Source: DASZTV01 sp035548125
GTDB taxonomy: Bacteria > Actinomycetota > Actinomycetes > JAFAQI01
Assembly: GCA_035548125.1 (NCBI GenBank)
Contig: DASZTV010000006.1
Location: forward strand, 124,001 to 188,000
Reading direction: 5' to 3'
Length of the DNA stretch: 64,000 nucleotides
The position numbers and the translations under genes were made by a program. This document shows, one piece after another, positions 18,231 through 26,663 of the stretch. The notes below the pieces were generated by a model, which was given only the letters and a program-made list of their open reading frames with translations, was not told where the DNA came from and ran no database searches. Positions within the stretch are counted from its first letter, which is position 1; each line of letters starts with the position of its first letter.

Positions 18231-19643
18231 ATGGGGATCGGCGACTCGAAGCTGCTAATGATCGGCGCTGAGGATCCGCATCTAGTGCGTGGGGGCCTGA
18301 ACCGATACTTCGCGGCGCTGGCTGATGCCCGTCGCCAGGCGGGGGTCGACTTCGACTTGTTGTGGATGAACGCGCAGCGCCGCCCGATAGCAGCTTCGCC
18401 CTCCGATACGGCGCTCCGAAAGGTAGCTGCCTTCGGCATCGCGGCTCGTCGACACCCCGCCTCCGTCATCGAGGTTCATATGCCTCTCTATGGCTTGGTG
18501 CCGATGACAACCCGTCGGCGGGTTAATCGCACGATGTTCTTCCACGGGCCTTGGGCACAAGAGGTCGCTATGGCGACGCGGGCCGGTGCCGTCTCGACCG
18601 GCGTACGCCGTCGGCTTGCTGGTCATCTCTACCGTCGAGCTGATCATTGCTTCACCGCGAGCGAGGCGTTTGCGAACCTCCTCGTTGATGAAGCCGGCGT
18701 GCATCCCGGCAGGGTCACGCATGTGGGCGCTGGGGTCGATCTTGAGAGGTTCACCGTCCGTGATAGTCAGCGTCGCCCGTCAGGTGGGGCACTACATGTG
18801 TTCGCGGTCCGAAGACTCACGCCCCGAATGGGATTGGAGACTCTGATCGAGGCTTGGGCCGCGTTCGGACCCGGCCCGGCCGACACGCTGCGAATCGCGG
18901 GTGAGGGTGAGCTGAAGGCCGAGCTGACGAATCTCGCCGCGCGCTTGGGTGTGGCTCGGTCGGTCGCACTTATCGGAGGCGTCACCGATGATGAACTTGC
19001 CCGTGAGTACCGTTCGGCGGATATCAGTGTTGTCCCCACGCTGTCGCTTGAAGGCTTCGGATTGGTGGCTCTCGAGAGTCTCGCGTCCGGTACCCCTGTC
19101 ATCGTGACTGCGGTGGATGCTCTCAAGGAGCATGTGGGCCGCGAGTGGCCCCAACTGATGGTTGAGCCGGGGAGCGCTGAAGCTCTTGCGAGGTTGCTGT
19201 CGGGTATCCGTGATAATGCGATGGAGCTGCCTTCGCCTCCTCGTTGTCGCGCATTTGCGGAGCGCTTCACGTGGCACGTCGTCGCCGAGAACATCGACAG
19301 CGTCCACGAACGCGCGACGACCGCACCTGCGCGCCTTGGGGTCGCGATGTCGTGCGAGCGACATGCTTCAGCGGTGGAGGACTTCGTGTCGGCCGCGGTC
19401 GGGTCCGGATCAACAGATGCCGGGCTTGTGCTCGTACAGTCCGAGCCTTCCGCCGATCGAGTTTTTGGGTTTGCCTCTGTGAGCGTCGAGCGCTTTCTCT
19501 GGCCTGATCAGCTTTGGCGGCGCTGCGGGCGTGCGAGGCCGACCATTGTGTGGGCGTGTGAACACTTTGCCCGTCGGCAACGGCTGCGTGTTCCTGCGGC
19601 TGAGGCGATTCAGATTGACAACGAGAAGAGGCGCCGGGCATGA
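18231..19643 (+). CDS. Glycosyltransferase family 4 with extra C-terminal region
   Basis: 470 residues. GT-B fold: N-terminal LVRGGLNRYFAALADARRQ, middle FHGPWAQEVAM and FTASEAFANLL, C-terminal VRRLTPRMGLETLIEAW, LRIAGEGELK and SLEGFGLVALESLASGTPVIV with both glutamates of the EX7E motif. The donor site ends near residue 365; roughly 100 more residues follow with no match I recognise (VEDFVSAAVGSGSTDAGLV onward). I start at ATG 18231 because GAGGA precedes it by 5 bases. The last codon overlaps the next start as ATGA. The donor is unknown. Confidence 0.85.
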   Translation: MGIGDSKLLMIGAEDPHLVRGGLNRYFAALADARRQAGVDFDLLWMNAQRRPIAASPSDTALRKVAAFGIAARRHPASVIEVHMPLYGLVPMTTRRRVNRTMFFHGPWAQEVAMATRAGAVSTGVRRRLAGHLYRRADHCFTASEAFANLLVDEAGVHPGRVTHVGAGVDLERFTVRDSQRRPSGGALHVFAVRRLTPRMGLETLIEAWAAFGPGPADTLRIAGEGELKAELTNLAARLGVARSVALIGGVTDDELAREYRSADISVVPTLSLEGFGLVALESLASGTPVIVTAVDALKEHVGREWPQLMVEPGSAEALARLLSGIRDNAMELPSPPRCRAFAERFTWHVVAENIDSVHERATTAPARLGVAMSCERHASAVEDFVSAAVGSGSTDAGLVLVQSEPSADRVFGFASVSVERFLWPDQLWRRCGRARPTIVWACEHFARRQRLRVPAAEAIQIDNEKRRRA

Positions 19644-21007
19644 CTATCGGCGTCCTCTTGATCCTGATCGCGGCGCTGCTTGTTACGCAGGTGGTATTGG
19701 TGCGCCGGTCGGCATCCCAGTTGCGCCTGATCGTGTGGCTGCAGGCTTCGTTCTGGTTGCTGGCCTATGTGTTTCGGCCGCTCTATTTGATACTCGCGCG
19801 ACCGGTCTACCCCAATCCGCTGGATGACGCGCGATTGGATCAGGTCGGATACGTGACCGGGTTGACTCCAGGCCTCGAGACGGTCCTGTTCGGCCAGGCG
19901 GTATTCATCTCGGTGTTGCTCCTTCTGAAGGCTCGATGGCCCAGCGGCGAGTCGTCGCCGCTCGGGTCTGCGCCACCAGAGGCGGGCGAAGGCCCGATCT
20001 TGTGGATTCTGTTCGGGCTGGGGTGGATCGGTCGACTGGCTTACTTGGCGAATGTCGGGCCTGCGCAACTGGCCCTTAGTCCCTTCGCGGCAGCTGCTGC
20101 TCCACTTCTCGTGGTTCTGAGCGACGGGAGTCGTGTCGGCGTGCGCGCGCGTCTGACACTGCTGACATTTAGTGAAGTGGCTTGGGCCTATCTCTTCCTT
20201 TCGAAGACGCCAGCGCTGGCACTGCTGAGCGCGTTCATCTTGCGGGGCATGATGCGAATGCGTCGCGCCGAGGCGATTCGGCGACTTCCGGTCATTGCCG
20301 CGGCGGTTGTCGTGGTTTTTGTTGTACTTCAGCCGTTGAAAGGCGTTCATACTGCCGCGACGGTGCGCTCGTACCAGAACACCTCGCATCCCGAGGTCGC
20401 TGGCACTGCGGTAGCGATCTTGCAAAGAACCGATTTGATCGAAGCTGTAACCGATGCGCACTACTTCCCTCGACGCCCGTGGCTGAGCAGTTCGGAATAT
20501 GCCAAACGAGCCCTCCTCGGTGCAGTGCCGAAGGGTCCTCTGGCGAAGCAGACGCAGGCAGGCATCTTGTGGTCCAGGCGAGTCCGTGCCGCTAGCTACC
20601 CCGGCCCACCTAGCTCCACGCCGGTTGCGACCGGGCCGGTGGCCGAGGGTTACGTCGAAGGCGGCCTTGCGGGCATCGCAATCGAAGAGGCTCTACTCGC
20701 AGCGGTCGCGGTTGCTGCAGCGCATGGCCTGCGATCTCCAAGAGTGGCGGGGAAGCTGTTCGCTTCGGTCTTCGTTTTCGGGGCCGTGCTCTACGAACAG
20801 GGCGCGCTTGGGTTGAGTGAGGCGACCGCGAAAGCCCTCGAGATCGCGCTCGCGGCACTCGTTCTAAAGGCGGTCTACCTGGGTCACGCCCGCCTTGGTG
20901 GACGCCGGCAGACGGCGCGCGTCGGATCGAAGCGTTCGGGAGGCGTGCCAGACACAAGGAGTCGTGCCGTCATTTCGGCTTCGCGGGCCGCCTCTGGCCT
21001 CGACTGA
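19640..21007 (+). CDS. Polytopic membrane protein, candidate oligosaccharide polymerase (Wzy-like)
   Basis: 455 residues with roughly ten hydrophobic segments, a hydrophilic loop around 265-330 (TAATVRSYQNTSHPEVAGTA and RTDLIEAVTDAHYFP), and a charged tail. Layout, length and position between a glycosyltransferase and a methyltransferase fit the diverse O-antigen polymerase group, in which sequence similarity is weak. ATG 19640 overlaps the previous stop (ATGA), and its stop shares one base with the next start (TGATG), so three genes are coupled. Function is inferred from topology and context; another transport role is possible. Confidence 0.6.
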   Translation: MTIGVLLILIAALLVTQVVLVRRSASQLRLIVWLQASFWLLAYVFRPLYLILARPVYPNPLDDARLDQVGYVTGLTPGLETVLFGQAVFISVLLLLKARWPSGESSPLGSAPPEAGEGPILWILFGLGWIGRLAYLANVGPAQLALSPFAAAAAPLLVVLSDGSRVGVRARLTLLTFSEVAWAYLFLSKTPALALLSAFILRGMMRMRRAEAIRRLPVIAAAVVVVFVVLQPLKGVHTAATVRSYQNTSHPEVAGTAVAILQRTDLIEAVTDAHYFPRRPWLSSSEYAKRALLGAVPKGPLAKQTQAGILWSRRVRAASYPGPPSSTPVATGPVAEGYVEGGLAGIAIEEALLAAVAVAAAHGLRSPRVAGKLFASVFVFGAVLYEQGALGLSEATAKALEIALAALVLKAVYLGHARLGGRRQTARVGSKRSGGVPDTRSRAVISASRAASGLD

Positions 21008-21747
21008 TGTGGCCCGATATGGACGACATGGACGGCACACTCACGCGGCTCTATTCGGTCTACGCTTCTGAACACAGCGGTCCGGCAGATTGGCATGGCG
21101 AAGCCCGGATGGCTCGACGAGCTGTAATCCCGCAGCTTCGATCGTGGCTGGGCCGGAAGAGTGATCTCCGAGTTCTCGACGTGGGCTGCGGTCAGGGCGC
21201 GATCGTCCAGGCGCTCATCGACGAGGGATACTTGGCCGCCCAGGGTGTGGACCGCAGTCCCGAGCAGGTTGACCTCGCGCATCGGCGTGGAGTTAGGGCA
21301 GTGACACTCGGTGACTACTCTGGCAAGTTGCGGGAGCGCTGGGATGTTGTGCTTGCGTTTGACTTCGTCGAGCACTTGGCACCGTCAGCCGTTCTCCCCT
21401 TTTTCGACCAGGTTTTGGCGGCGCTCAACCCGGGCGGGATCCTCATCGCTCGAATGCCGAACGCGGTCAGCCCCTTCGCTGGCTTGTACCAGCACGGAGA
21501 CTTCACGCACCGAACGGTGATGTCACCACGCAGCTTTGGTCAGGTGGCGCGGGCCGCCGGCTTTGACAGCGTCAAGTGTCAAGCATCGAATCCGGTCGTC
21601 CACGGCCCAAAGAGTGCTTTGCGCGCAATCCTGTGGGCCATGATCTCCCTCGGTCTCAAGGCTTCTGTGGCGGCCGAGACGGGACACACCAAGGTCATTG
21701 TTTCTACGAACTTCCTAGGAATTGCGCGGAAGGCGGCGGCGGAGTAG
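21007..21747 (+). CDS. Class I SAM-dependent methyltransferase
   Basis: 246 residues. Motif I is VLDVGCGQGAIVQAL, acidic residue VDRSPEQ at the end of strand 2, and the WDVVLAFDFVEHL plus LNPGGILIARMPN segments identify a type 11/23 methyltransferase. The substrate is likely a sugar hydroxyl or carboxyl group in the glycan, by context. It ends the coupled set GT4 - polymerase - methyltransferase. The 3' end overlaps the convergent GT2 gene by 33 bp, so the two transcripts are antisense there. Confidence 0.85.
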   Translation: MWPDMDDMDGTLTRLYSVYASEHSGPADWHGEARMARRAVIPQLRSWLGRKSDLRVLDVGCGQGAIVQALIDEGYLAAQGVDRSPEQVDLAHRRGVRAVTLGDYSGKLRERWDVVLAFDFVEHLAPSAVLPFFDQVLAALNPGGILIARMPNAVSPFAGLYQHGDFTHRTVMSPRSFGQVARAAGFDSVKCQASNPVVHGPKSALRAILWAMISLGLKASVAAETGHTKVIVSTNFLGIARKAAAE

Positions 21748-22623
21748 CGCTGAAAGGGACGCAAGCCCGCACGCCGGTGCCTGAACGGCGAATCTCACCC
21801 AGATCGCGGCGATTACCGGCAGCCTCACCGCGATGGGCAAGTCTCCTGCCACGTGGTCTCCAAAGAAGATCGCCATGCTCCGGTGGAAGTGGTACGCGAG
21901 TTTGAGGTTGCGTCGCTTTCCGGCGCTTCCGCCTTTGACGTGTAGCGCCGATACGGTTCCGTCGTAGCAGACGCGCCAGCCGGCCTTTCGGAATCGAACG
22001 CACCAGTCGAGGTCCTCGCCATACATGAAATATCGCTCGTCGAGCAGACCGACCTGATCGAGCGCCGCGGCCCGGATGAGCATGAAGGCGCCATTCACCG
22101 CGTCTACATCGGCGAAGTCGAACTCTCCGACGCTCGTTGCGACGTACCGGCCGCGGCGTTCGCCAACGAGCCTCGAAGCGAAATAGACGAGTGCGTCGCG
22201 GGGGCTCGGAATGAACCGCTTCGCGGCATGGTCCGGAGACCCGTCGTTCAATAGCAATCGACAGCCGAGGACCCCGATGTCGGGATGCTGACCGAGCACC
22301 TCAGTCAGGTGATGGATCGTGGCTTGTGTCACCTCGGTGTCGGGATTCAGCACGAGGATGTAGGGACTCGTCGCAAGCCGCAGGGCCTCGTTGTTGGCGA
22401 CCGCGAATCCATCATTCGTGTCGCGACGAATCAATCGCACGGAGGGAAAGTTCCTGGCGACCACGTCCGGAGTCTCGTCTGGAGAAGCGTTGTCTACGAC
22501 CGTGATGTTGAGCTGGGGTGACGCGTGAGGAGTCGTCAACGACTGCAGGCACCGACGGACCATCTCGGGTCGCCCGTAGGTGACGATGACCACGTCTACT
22601 GCATCGTTGCCGCGACTACCCAT
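21715..22623 (-). CDS. Glycosyltransferase family 2 (rhamnosyltransferase-like)
   Basis: 302-residue GT-A enzyme. N-terminal DVVIVTYGRPEMVRRCLQSL, VVDNASPDETPDVV, NDGFAVANNEALRLA and NPDTEVTQ are typical of the dTDP-rhamnose-using branch of GT2. Mid-protein GAFMLIRAAALDQVGLLDE and EDLDWCVRFRKAGW include the acidic catalytic EDLDW block. The rml genes in this window could supply dTDP-rhamnose. ATG 22623 has AGGA about ten bases upstream; it lies 21 bp after the epimerase stop on the same strand, probably co-transcribed. Confidence 0.87.
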   Translation of the reverse strand: MGSRGNDAVDVVIVTYGRPEMVRRCLQSLTTPHASPQLNITVVDNASPDETPDVVARNFPSVRLIRRDTNDGFAVANNEALRLATSPYILVLNPDTEVTQATIHHLTEVLGQHPDIGVLGCRLLLNDGSPDHAAKRFIPSPRDALVYFASRLVGERRGRYVATSVGEFDFADVDAVNGAFMLIRAAALDQVGLLDERYFMYGEDLDWCVRFRKAGWRVCYDGTVSALHVKGGSAGKRRNLKLAYHFHRSMAIFFGDHVAGDLPIAVRLPVIAAIWVRFAVQAPACGLASLSALLRRRLPRNS

Positions 22624-22644
22624 CTATGGTCGATCCTGAGTTCG

Positions 22645-23601
22645 CTAGATCAACGTTCCGGCGGGCGACTCGCTAAGCCATGCATCGAATCCCGACTCAA
22701 GGTCGGTCTTCCAGTCGAAGCCCCGGTCTATCAGTGCTTGCGGCGTAACGTACGTCGGTGTCAGCAGCTTGCGTATCCGCTCCGCGATCGCCCTTCCTCG
22801 TTGACCGAGCATGCCTCGACCGAGAGTGGCGAGGCCAAGTCGCACCACGGGCGTGGGAAGGGTTTTCGGCCGGGGAAGAGCAGCAATCGAGTGAAGCGCT
22901 TCGCAGACATGCCCGCTTGTGTACGGGTGCGGGTAGGCGAAGTTGTAGGTGAACTCCTCGTCGGGCAGCGACTCGGCGAACTGCACCGAGTGTACGAAGT
23001 CGCCCACGTAGCCGCACGCCTTCACGATGTCCCGACGGCCCGGATACATGAACCGGTGGTTCCGTAGCGACTCGGCGAGGCGGGTGAAGTTGCCGCCTTC
23101 ACCCGGGCCGAAGATCGCTCCCGGCCGGCTGACGATCAGGCGACGCGAGGTGTCCCCGTGGCGCCACAGTCGATGGATCTGCTCGGCTTCGAGCTTCGAT
23201 CGGCCGTAGTCCGTGTTCGGCTGCGGCGGAGTTTCTTCGGTGGTCGGGGTGTGCGCGGCGCCGTACACCGAGATCGAGCTCGTGAAGTAGATGTAGCGCT
23301 CGCCGCCCGCCTCGCACCACTCGGTGATGTTGGTGGCGCCGCTGACGTTCGTCTCGTAGTACTCCTCCGGAGCGTGCCCGGGGGTGCGATGGACGGCGGC
23401 GAGGTTGTAAACCGCGTCGAATGGCTCCTCGTGGGCCAGGCGAATCGGCTCGCGGACGTCGACGTGCTCGTAGCGGGCGCGGTCCGGCAGATCCCAGGGC
23501 GGCACCCGGTCAGCGATGACCACCTCGGCGCCGCTGGCCGCGAGTGCACGGGACAGATGCGTGCCGAGGAAGCCTGAGCCCCCGAAAACCACGGCCCGCA
23601 C
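22645..23601 (-). CDS. NAD-dependent epimerase/dehydratase
   Basis: 318-residue extended short-chain dehydrogenase. Rossmann motif FGGSGFLGTHLSRAL begins at residue 6; the catalytic set is the SSISVYG serine and the YxxxK motif as YGRSKLEAEQ. Acts on a nucleotide-linked sugar, but the exact reaction (4-epimerisation, reduction or dehydration) cannot be told. I start at GTG 23601 since GGAGGG lies 6 bases upstream; longer forms read into the divergent promoter region. The 167-bp gap to the phosphoglycosyltransferase gene contains both promoters. Confidence 0.87.
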   Translation of the reverse strand: MRAVVFGGSGFLGTHLSRALAASGAEVVIADRVPPWDLPDRARYEHVDVREPIRLAHEEPFDAVYNLAAVHRTPGHAPEEYYETNVSGATNITEWCEAGGERYIYFTSSISVYGAAHTPTTEETPPQPNTDYGRSKLEAEQIHRLWRHGDTSRRLIVSRPGAIFGPGEGGNFTRLAESLRNHRFMYPGRRDIVKACGYVGDFVHSVQFAESLPDEEFTYNFAYPHPYTSGHVCEALHSIAALPRPKTLPTPVVRLGLATLGRGMLGQRGRAIAERIRKLLTPTYVTPQALIDRGFDWKTDLESGFDAWLSESPAGTLI

Positions 23602-23768
23602 GATGTGCCCTCCGATCCGCCTAGCCACCGAACCGAGCTGGAAATGGGTTTTCGGGCGGCGCTTTAGCGTCACAAGCTGCCGGTCGATTACCCACCTAGT
23701 AGCCAGGACAGGGGCTCGTTCGTTGCCTAGGCTAAACGACAGGTCGGGTTCAGTCCGGGGAGTGGTGC

Positions 23769-25259
23769 ATGACCAGCGTGGTGAGCCGGGCGCCGCACGC
23801 TGAGCGCGACCCCGAGACCGAGACCTCGGTCGCACCGGGTCCGCATCGCCTGGTCGAGAACTGGCAGCGCCGCTACCGGGGGTCGCTGGTGGTCGGCGAC
23901 CTCGTGATCATCCTTGGCAGCGCGCTGATCGCCAACCAGCTGCGGTTCGGGCAGGCCGACTCGACCCCGGTGCACGGGATCTCCTACGCGGTGCTCAGCT
24001 GCCTGCTCGTTCCCGTCTGGCTGGCCGTTCTCGCCTGCTCCCGGGCCTACGAGATGCGCTTCCTCGGCGTCGGGGAGGACGAGTACAAGCACGTCGCCAT
24101 GTCCTCGTGGTGGCTGATGGCCGTCATCGCCGTCATCGCCTACAGCGCGAAGGTCCAGTTCGCCCGGGGGTACGTCGCCGCGGCGCTGCCGATCGGCACC
24201 GTGCTGCTCTTGCTCGGCCGCTTTGGACAGCGCAAGTGGTTGCACCACCGCCGCCGCCAGGGCTATTACCAGCACCGCGTCCTCGCCGTTGGCGGTCCGG
24301 AGGCGGTCGAGGAGCTGTCGGCCGAGCTGGCCGCCGAGCCCTACCTCGGCCTGCACCTCGTCGGCGTCTGCCTGCCGACGCCGACCGGCAAGCCGAGCGT
24401 CGGCGATGCGCCGGTCGTCGGTTCGCTGACCCACGTCATCGAAGCGCTCAACGAGTGCGCCGCGGACACCGTCGCCGTCACCGCGGGTCCTGGCATGTCG
24501 CCGGAGGTGCTGCGCCAGCTGTCCTGGGAGCTGGAAGGCACGGGCGTCGACCTCGTCGTGGCGCCGGCGCTGCTCGACGCGGTGGGTCCCCGCATCGCCG
24601 CGCGCCCGATGATGGGCTTGCCGTTCCTGCAGATGGACGAGCCGGAGCTCTCCGGTCCGCGCCAGTTCCTCAAGGCCAGCGTCGAGTGGGCGTTCGCCAC
24701 CGTCGCGTTCATCCTGATCGTCCCGGTCTACCTCGTGCTCGCCGCGGCGATCCGCCTCGACAGCAAGGGCTCGCCGGTGTTCCGGCAGACCCGGGTCGGT
24801 CGGCGCGGCAACGAGTTCACGGTGTTCAAGCTCCGCACCATGTACGCCGACGCCGAGGAGCGGCTCGAGGCGTTGCGGGCGCACAACGACGCGGTCGACA
24901 GCCTGCTGTTCAAGATGCGCGACGACCCGCGGGTCACCCGGGTCGGCAAGGTGCTGCGGCGCTGGTCGCTGGACGAGCTGCCGCAGCTGTGGAACGTCGT
25001 GCGCGGCGACATGGCGCTGGTCGGTCCCCGCCCGCCGCTGCCGAGCGAAGTGTCGCGGTACGACCAGGAGATCGCCCGGCGGCTGCTGGTCCGCCCCGGC
25101 ATCACCGGTCTGTGGCAGGTCTCTGGCCGGTCCGACCTGAGTTGGAAGGACAGCATCCGCCTCGACCTCTACTACGTCGAGAACTGGTCGCTGTCGCTGG
25201 ATGCGCTCATCGTGTGGAAGACGGTGTTCGCGGTGTTCCGTCGGCACGGCGCCTACTAG
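23769..25259 (+). CDS. Polyprenyl-phosphate phosphoglycosyltransferase (initiating sugar transferase)
   Basis: 496 residues. Transfers the first sugar-phosphate to undecaprenyl phosphate. Four N-terminal transmembrane helices (about 37-155), a soluble Rossmann-like middle, a re-entrant/anchor helix near 300-322, then the catalytic domain with FRQTRVGRRGNEFTVFKLRTM, DELPQLWNVVRGDMALVGPR and RLLVRPGITGLWQVSGRSDL. That is the WbaP/WcaJ-type layout of bacterial sugar transferases. Start ATG 23769 is preceded by GGGGAG. It most likely begins repeat-unit synthesis for the Wzx/Wzy glycan; the sugar is not deducible (hexose-1-P or HexNAc-1-P). Confidence 0.92.
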   Translation: MTSVVSRAPHAERDPETETSVAPGPHRLVENWQRRYRGSLVVGDLVIILGSALIANQLRFGQADSTPVHGISYAVLSCLLVPVWLAVLACSRAYEMRFLGVGEDEYKHVAMSSWWLMAVIAVIAYSAKVQFARGYVAAALPIGTVLLLLGRFGQRKWLHHRRRQGYYQHRVLAVGGPEAVEELSAELAAEPYLGLHLVGVCLPTPTGKPSVGDAPVVGSLTHVIEALNECAADTVAVTAGPGMSPEVLRQLSWELEGTGVDLVVAPALLDAVGPRIAARPMMGLPFLQMDEPELSGPRQFLKASVEWAFATVAFILIVPVYLVLAAAIRLDSKGSPVFRQTRVGRRGNEFTVFKLRTMYADAEERLEALRAHNDAVDSLLFKMRDDPRVTRVGKVLRRWSLDELPQLWNVVRGDMALVGPRPPLPSEVSRYDQEIARRLLVRPGITGLWQVSGRSDLSWKDSIRLDLYYVENWSLSLDALIVWKTVFAVFRRHGAY

Positions 25260-25270
25260 CCGACGCCCGG

Positions 25271-25299
25271 CGGCGGCTAGCGTCTGTTCGTCATGTCAC
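25271..25299 (+). repeat. 29-bp direct repeat, copy A
   Basis: Identical over 29 bp to 26635-26663. It contains TAGCGT and an ATG 9 nt later, with three more bases. The copies flank the CDP-glycerol-type transferase gene. Confidence 0.9.
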
Positions 25300-25397
25300 A
25301 CGTCCGGACGTTGTCGAACCGGCGTGACGTCCGAGCCAGGCCAGCTGTGGTGCGGCGTAGCGCGATAGCCGGGCGGATCGTAGACCGCGATGGATAG
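25293..25397 (+). pseudogene. 34-codon ORF, likely remnant of a duplicated acetyltransferase 5' end
   Basis: Begins in repeat copy A with ATG and reads MSHVRTLSNRRDVRAR, matching 8 of the first 16 residues of the acetyltransferase at 26657 (M, S, R, L, R, V, A, R positions). It then diverges and stops. Its stop overlaps the start of the transferase gene at 25390 (ATGGATAG), so it could also act as a coupled leader peptide. Both readings are inference. Confidence 0.45.
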
Positions 25398-26508
25398 AGC
25401 GAATGCGACGAGCATTGCGATTCGTGCCCTCAACGCGATGACCCCCAAGGCCCCCCGGGACGCCGTGCTCTACGGATTTCCGCCGCTCAACGACGCGGTC
25501 ACTGCTCTGCTCGCCGAACTGCCGAAGCGCGGCGTGCGCTGCCACGTGTTCGTGGACACGAGGGAGGCTGCGGATCGGGTGCGCGCGCGAGCACTTTCGC
25601 TCGGCGCCAGCAGCGTCGTTCACCGACGCAGCCGGGAGGCGATCCGGCAGTTCGTGACGGCGCGCTACGTCTTTCTCACCCACATGCTCTACGACGTGCG
25701 GCCGAACCGCCGTCAGAAGGTCGTCAACCTGTGGCACGGCGAGTTCACGAAGCGGATCGACAACCGACCGGTGGCCCGGTCGGTGCACGGTGCGATCGCA
25801 ATCGCGACGTCGCGGCTCGGCGCCTCACTGCGCGCGACCGAGTTCGACATCGCTCCCGACAAGGTCCTTCTCGTCGGCAACCCGCGAACCGACCGGCTGC
25901 TCGGAGTGACCCGCGCCGAAGCCCGGAAGCAGCTCGGCCTTCCCCGGACCGGGCCGATCCTGCTGTGGCTGCCAACGTACCGCCTGCAAGACCGCCGTCG
26001 CGCGACACCACCGTCACCGAGTCTCGAGGAGCTGCAGACGCTTGATCGCTGGCTTGGCCAGCACAACGCGACGCTGGTCGTGAAGCACCACCCGCTCACA
26101 CCGGCCGAGTCCGCGCCCGGCGGTCTGCGACGCATCCGGCACCTGCACGACTCAGACGAGGCGGTCTCGATCGGGACGCTCATGGCCGCCAGTGACGGCC
26201 TCATCACCGACTTCTCCTCTGCTTGGGTCGACTTCCTGCTGCTCGACCGGCCGATCTGGATCCACTGGCCCGACCACGTGAACTGGTCCGAGCGCGATCA
26301 GATCCCGCTCGCCCCCCTTAGCAACTGGTCACCGGGGCCGGTGACCGTGGACGTCGAGCAGCTGATCGCCGAGCTGACGCGCTACTTCGGAGACGACATC
26401 GACGAATGGGCGCAGCGGCGCAGTTGGCTTCGCCCGGTGCTTCACACCTATGTCGACGAGCACAACACCGAACGCTTGCTCGATGCGCTACACATCGGCG
26501 AGCTCTAG
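25390..26508 (+). CDS. CDP-glycerol glycerophosphotransferase family protein
   Basis: 372 residues, TagB/TagF-like GT-B-type enzyme that moves polyol phosphate from a CDP donor onto a glycan or teichoic acid. Motifs: VVNLWHGEFTKR, LLVGNPRTDRLLG, LWLPTYRLQD, VVKHHPLTP and ASDGLITDFSSAWVDFLLL, which include the conserved His residues of the family. No CDP-glycerol synthesis gene (tagD) is in the window, so the donor may be made elsewhere or may differ. ATG 25390 lacks a strong ribosome site and may rely on coupling to the upstream 34-codon ORF. Enclosed by the 29-bp repeats. Confidence 0.87.
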   Translation: MDRANATSIAIRALNAMTPKAPRDAVLYGFPPLNDAVTALLAELPKRGVRCHVFVDTREAADRVRARALSLGASSVVHRRSREAIRQFVTARYVFLTHMLYDVRPNRRQKVVNLWHGEFTKRIDNRPVARSVHGAIAIATSRLGASLRATEFDIAPDKVLLVGNPRTDRLLGVTRAEARKQLGLPRTGPILLWLPTYRLQDRRRATPPSPSLEELQTLDRWLGQHNATLVVKHHPLTPAESAPGGLRRIRHLHDSDEAVSIGTLMAASDGLITDFSSAWVDFLLLDRPIWIHWPDHVNWSERDQIPLAPLSNWSPGPVTVDVEQLIAELTRYFGDDIDEWAQRRSWLRPVLHTYVDEHNTERLLDALHIGEL

Positions 26509-26522
26509 GGGGAACGGCCGCC

Positions 26523-26542
26523 GAGCAGGGATGCGCCTGCTC
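26523..26542 (+). terminator. Hairpin after the glycerophosphotransferase gene
   Basis: Perfect 7-bp stem GAGCAGG / CCTGCTC with a 6-base loop, 14 bases after the stop at 26508. Only two T residues follow, so it is a weak or RNA-stability hairpin. Confidence 0.4.
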
Positions 26543-26634
26543 TTGTGGAGAAGGGTGGTACATCGCTGCCCCGGACCGGTTGAGGACGATTTCGCGGCGT
26601 CTCGTCAGCCCGGCGGTTGCTGACCCCCGCCCTC

Positions 26635-26663
26635 CGGCGGCTAGCGTCTGTTCGTCATGTCAC
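26635..26663 (+). repeat. 29-bp direct repeat, copy B
   Basis: Identical to 25271-25299. It spans the putative -10 (TAGCGT 26642-26647) and start codon of the acetyltransferase gene. Confidence 0.9.
26642..26656 (+). promoter_or_regulatory. Possible leaderless promoter of acetyltransferase (within repeat)
   Basis: TAGCGT, then 9 nt, then ATG 26657. The spacer is longer than the 6-7 nt seen elsewhere in the window. The same element exists in repeat copy A (25278-25292). Confidence 0.4.

Noticed and set aside
23727..25247. 506-residue open frame antisense to the phosphoglycosyltransferase
   Set aside because: Composition is Arg/Asp/Gly/His-rich without motifs; it mirrors a well-supported gene on the other strand.
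25271..26663. Insertion sequence or composite transposon bounded by the 29-bp repeats
   Set aside because: The repeats are direct, no transposase or target duplication is present, and they contain a promoter and start codon.
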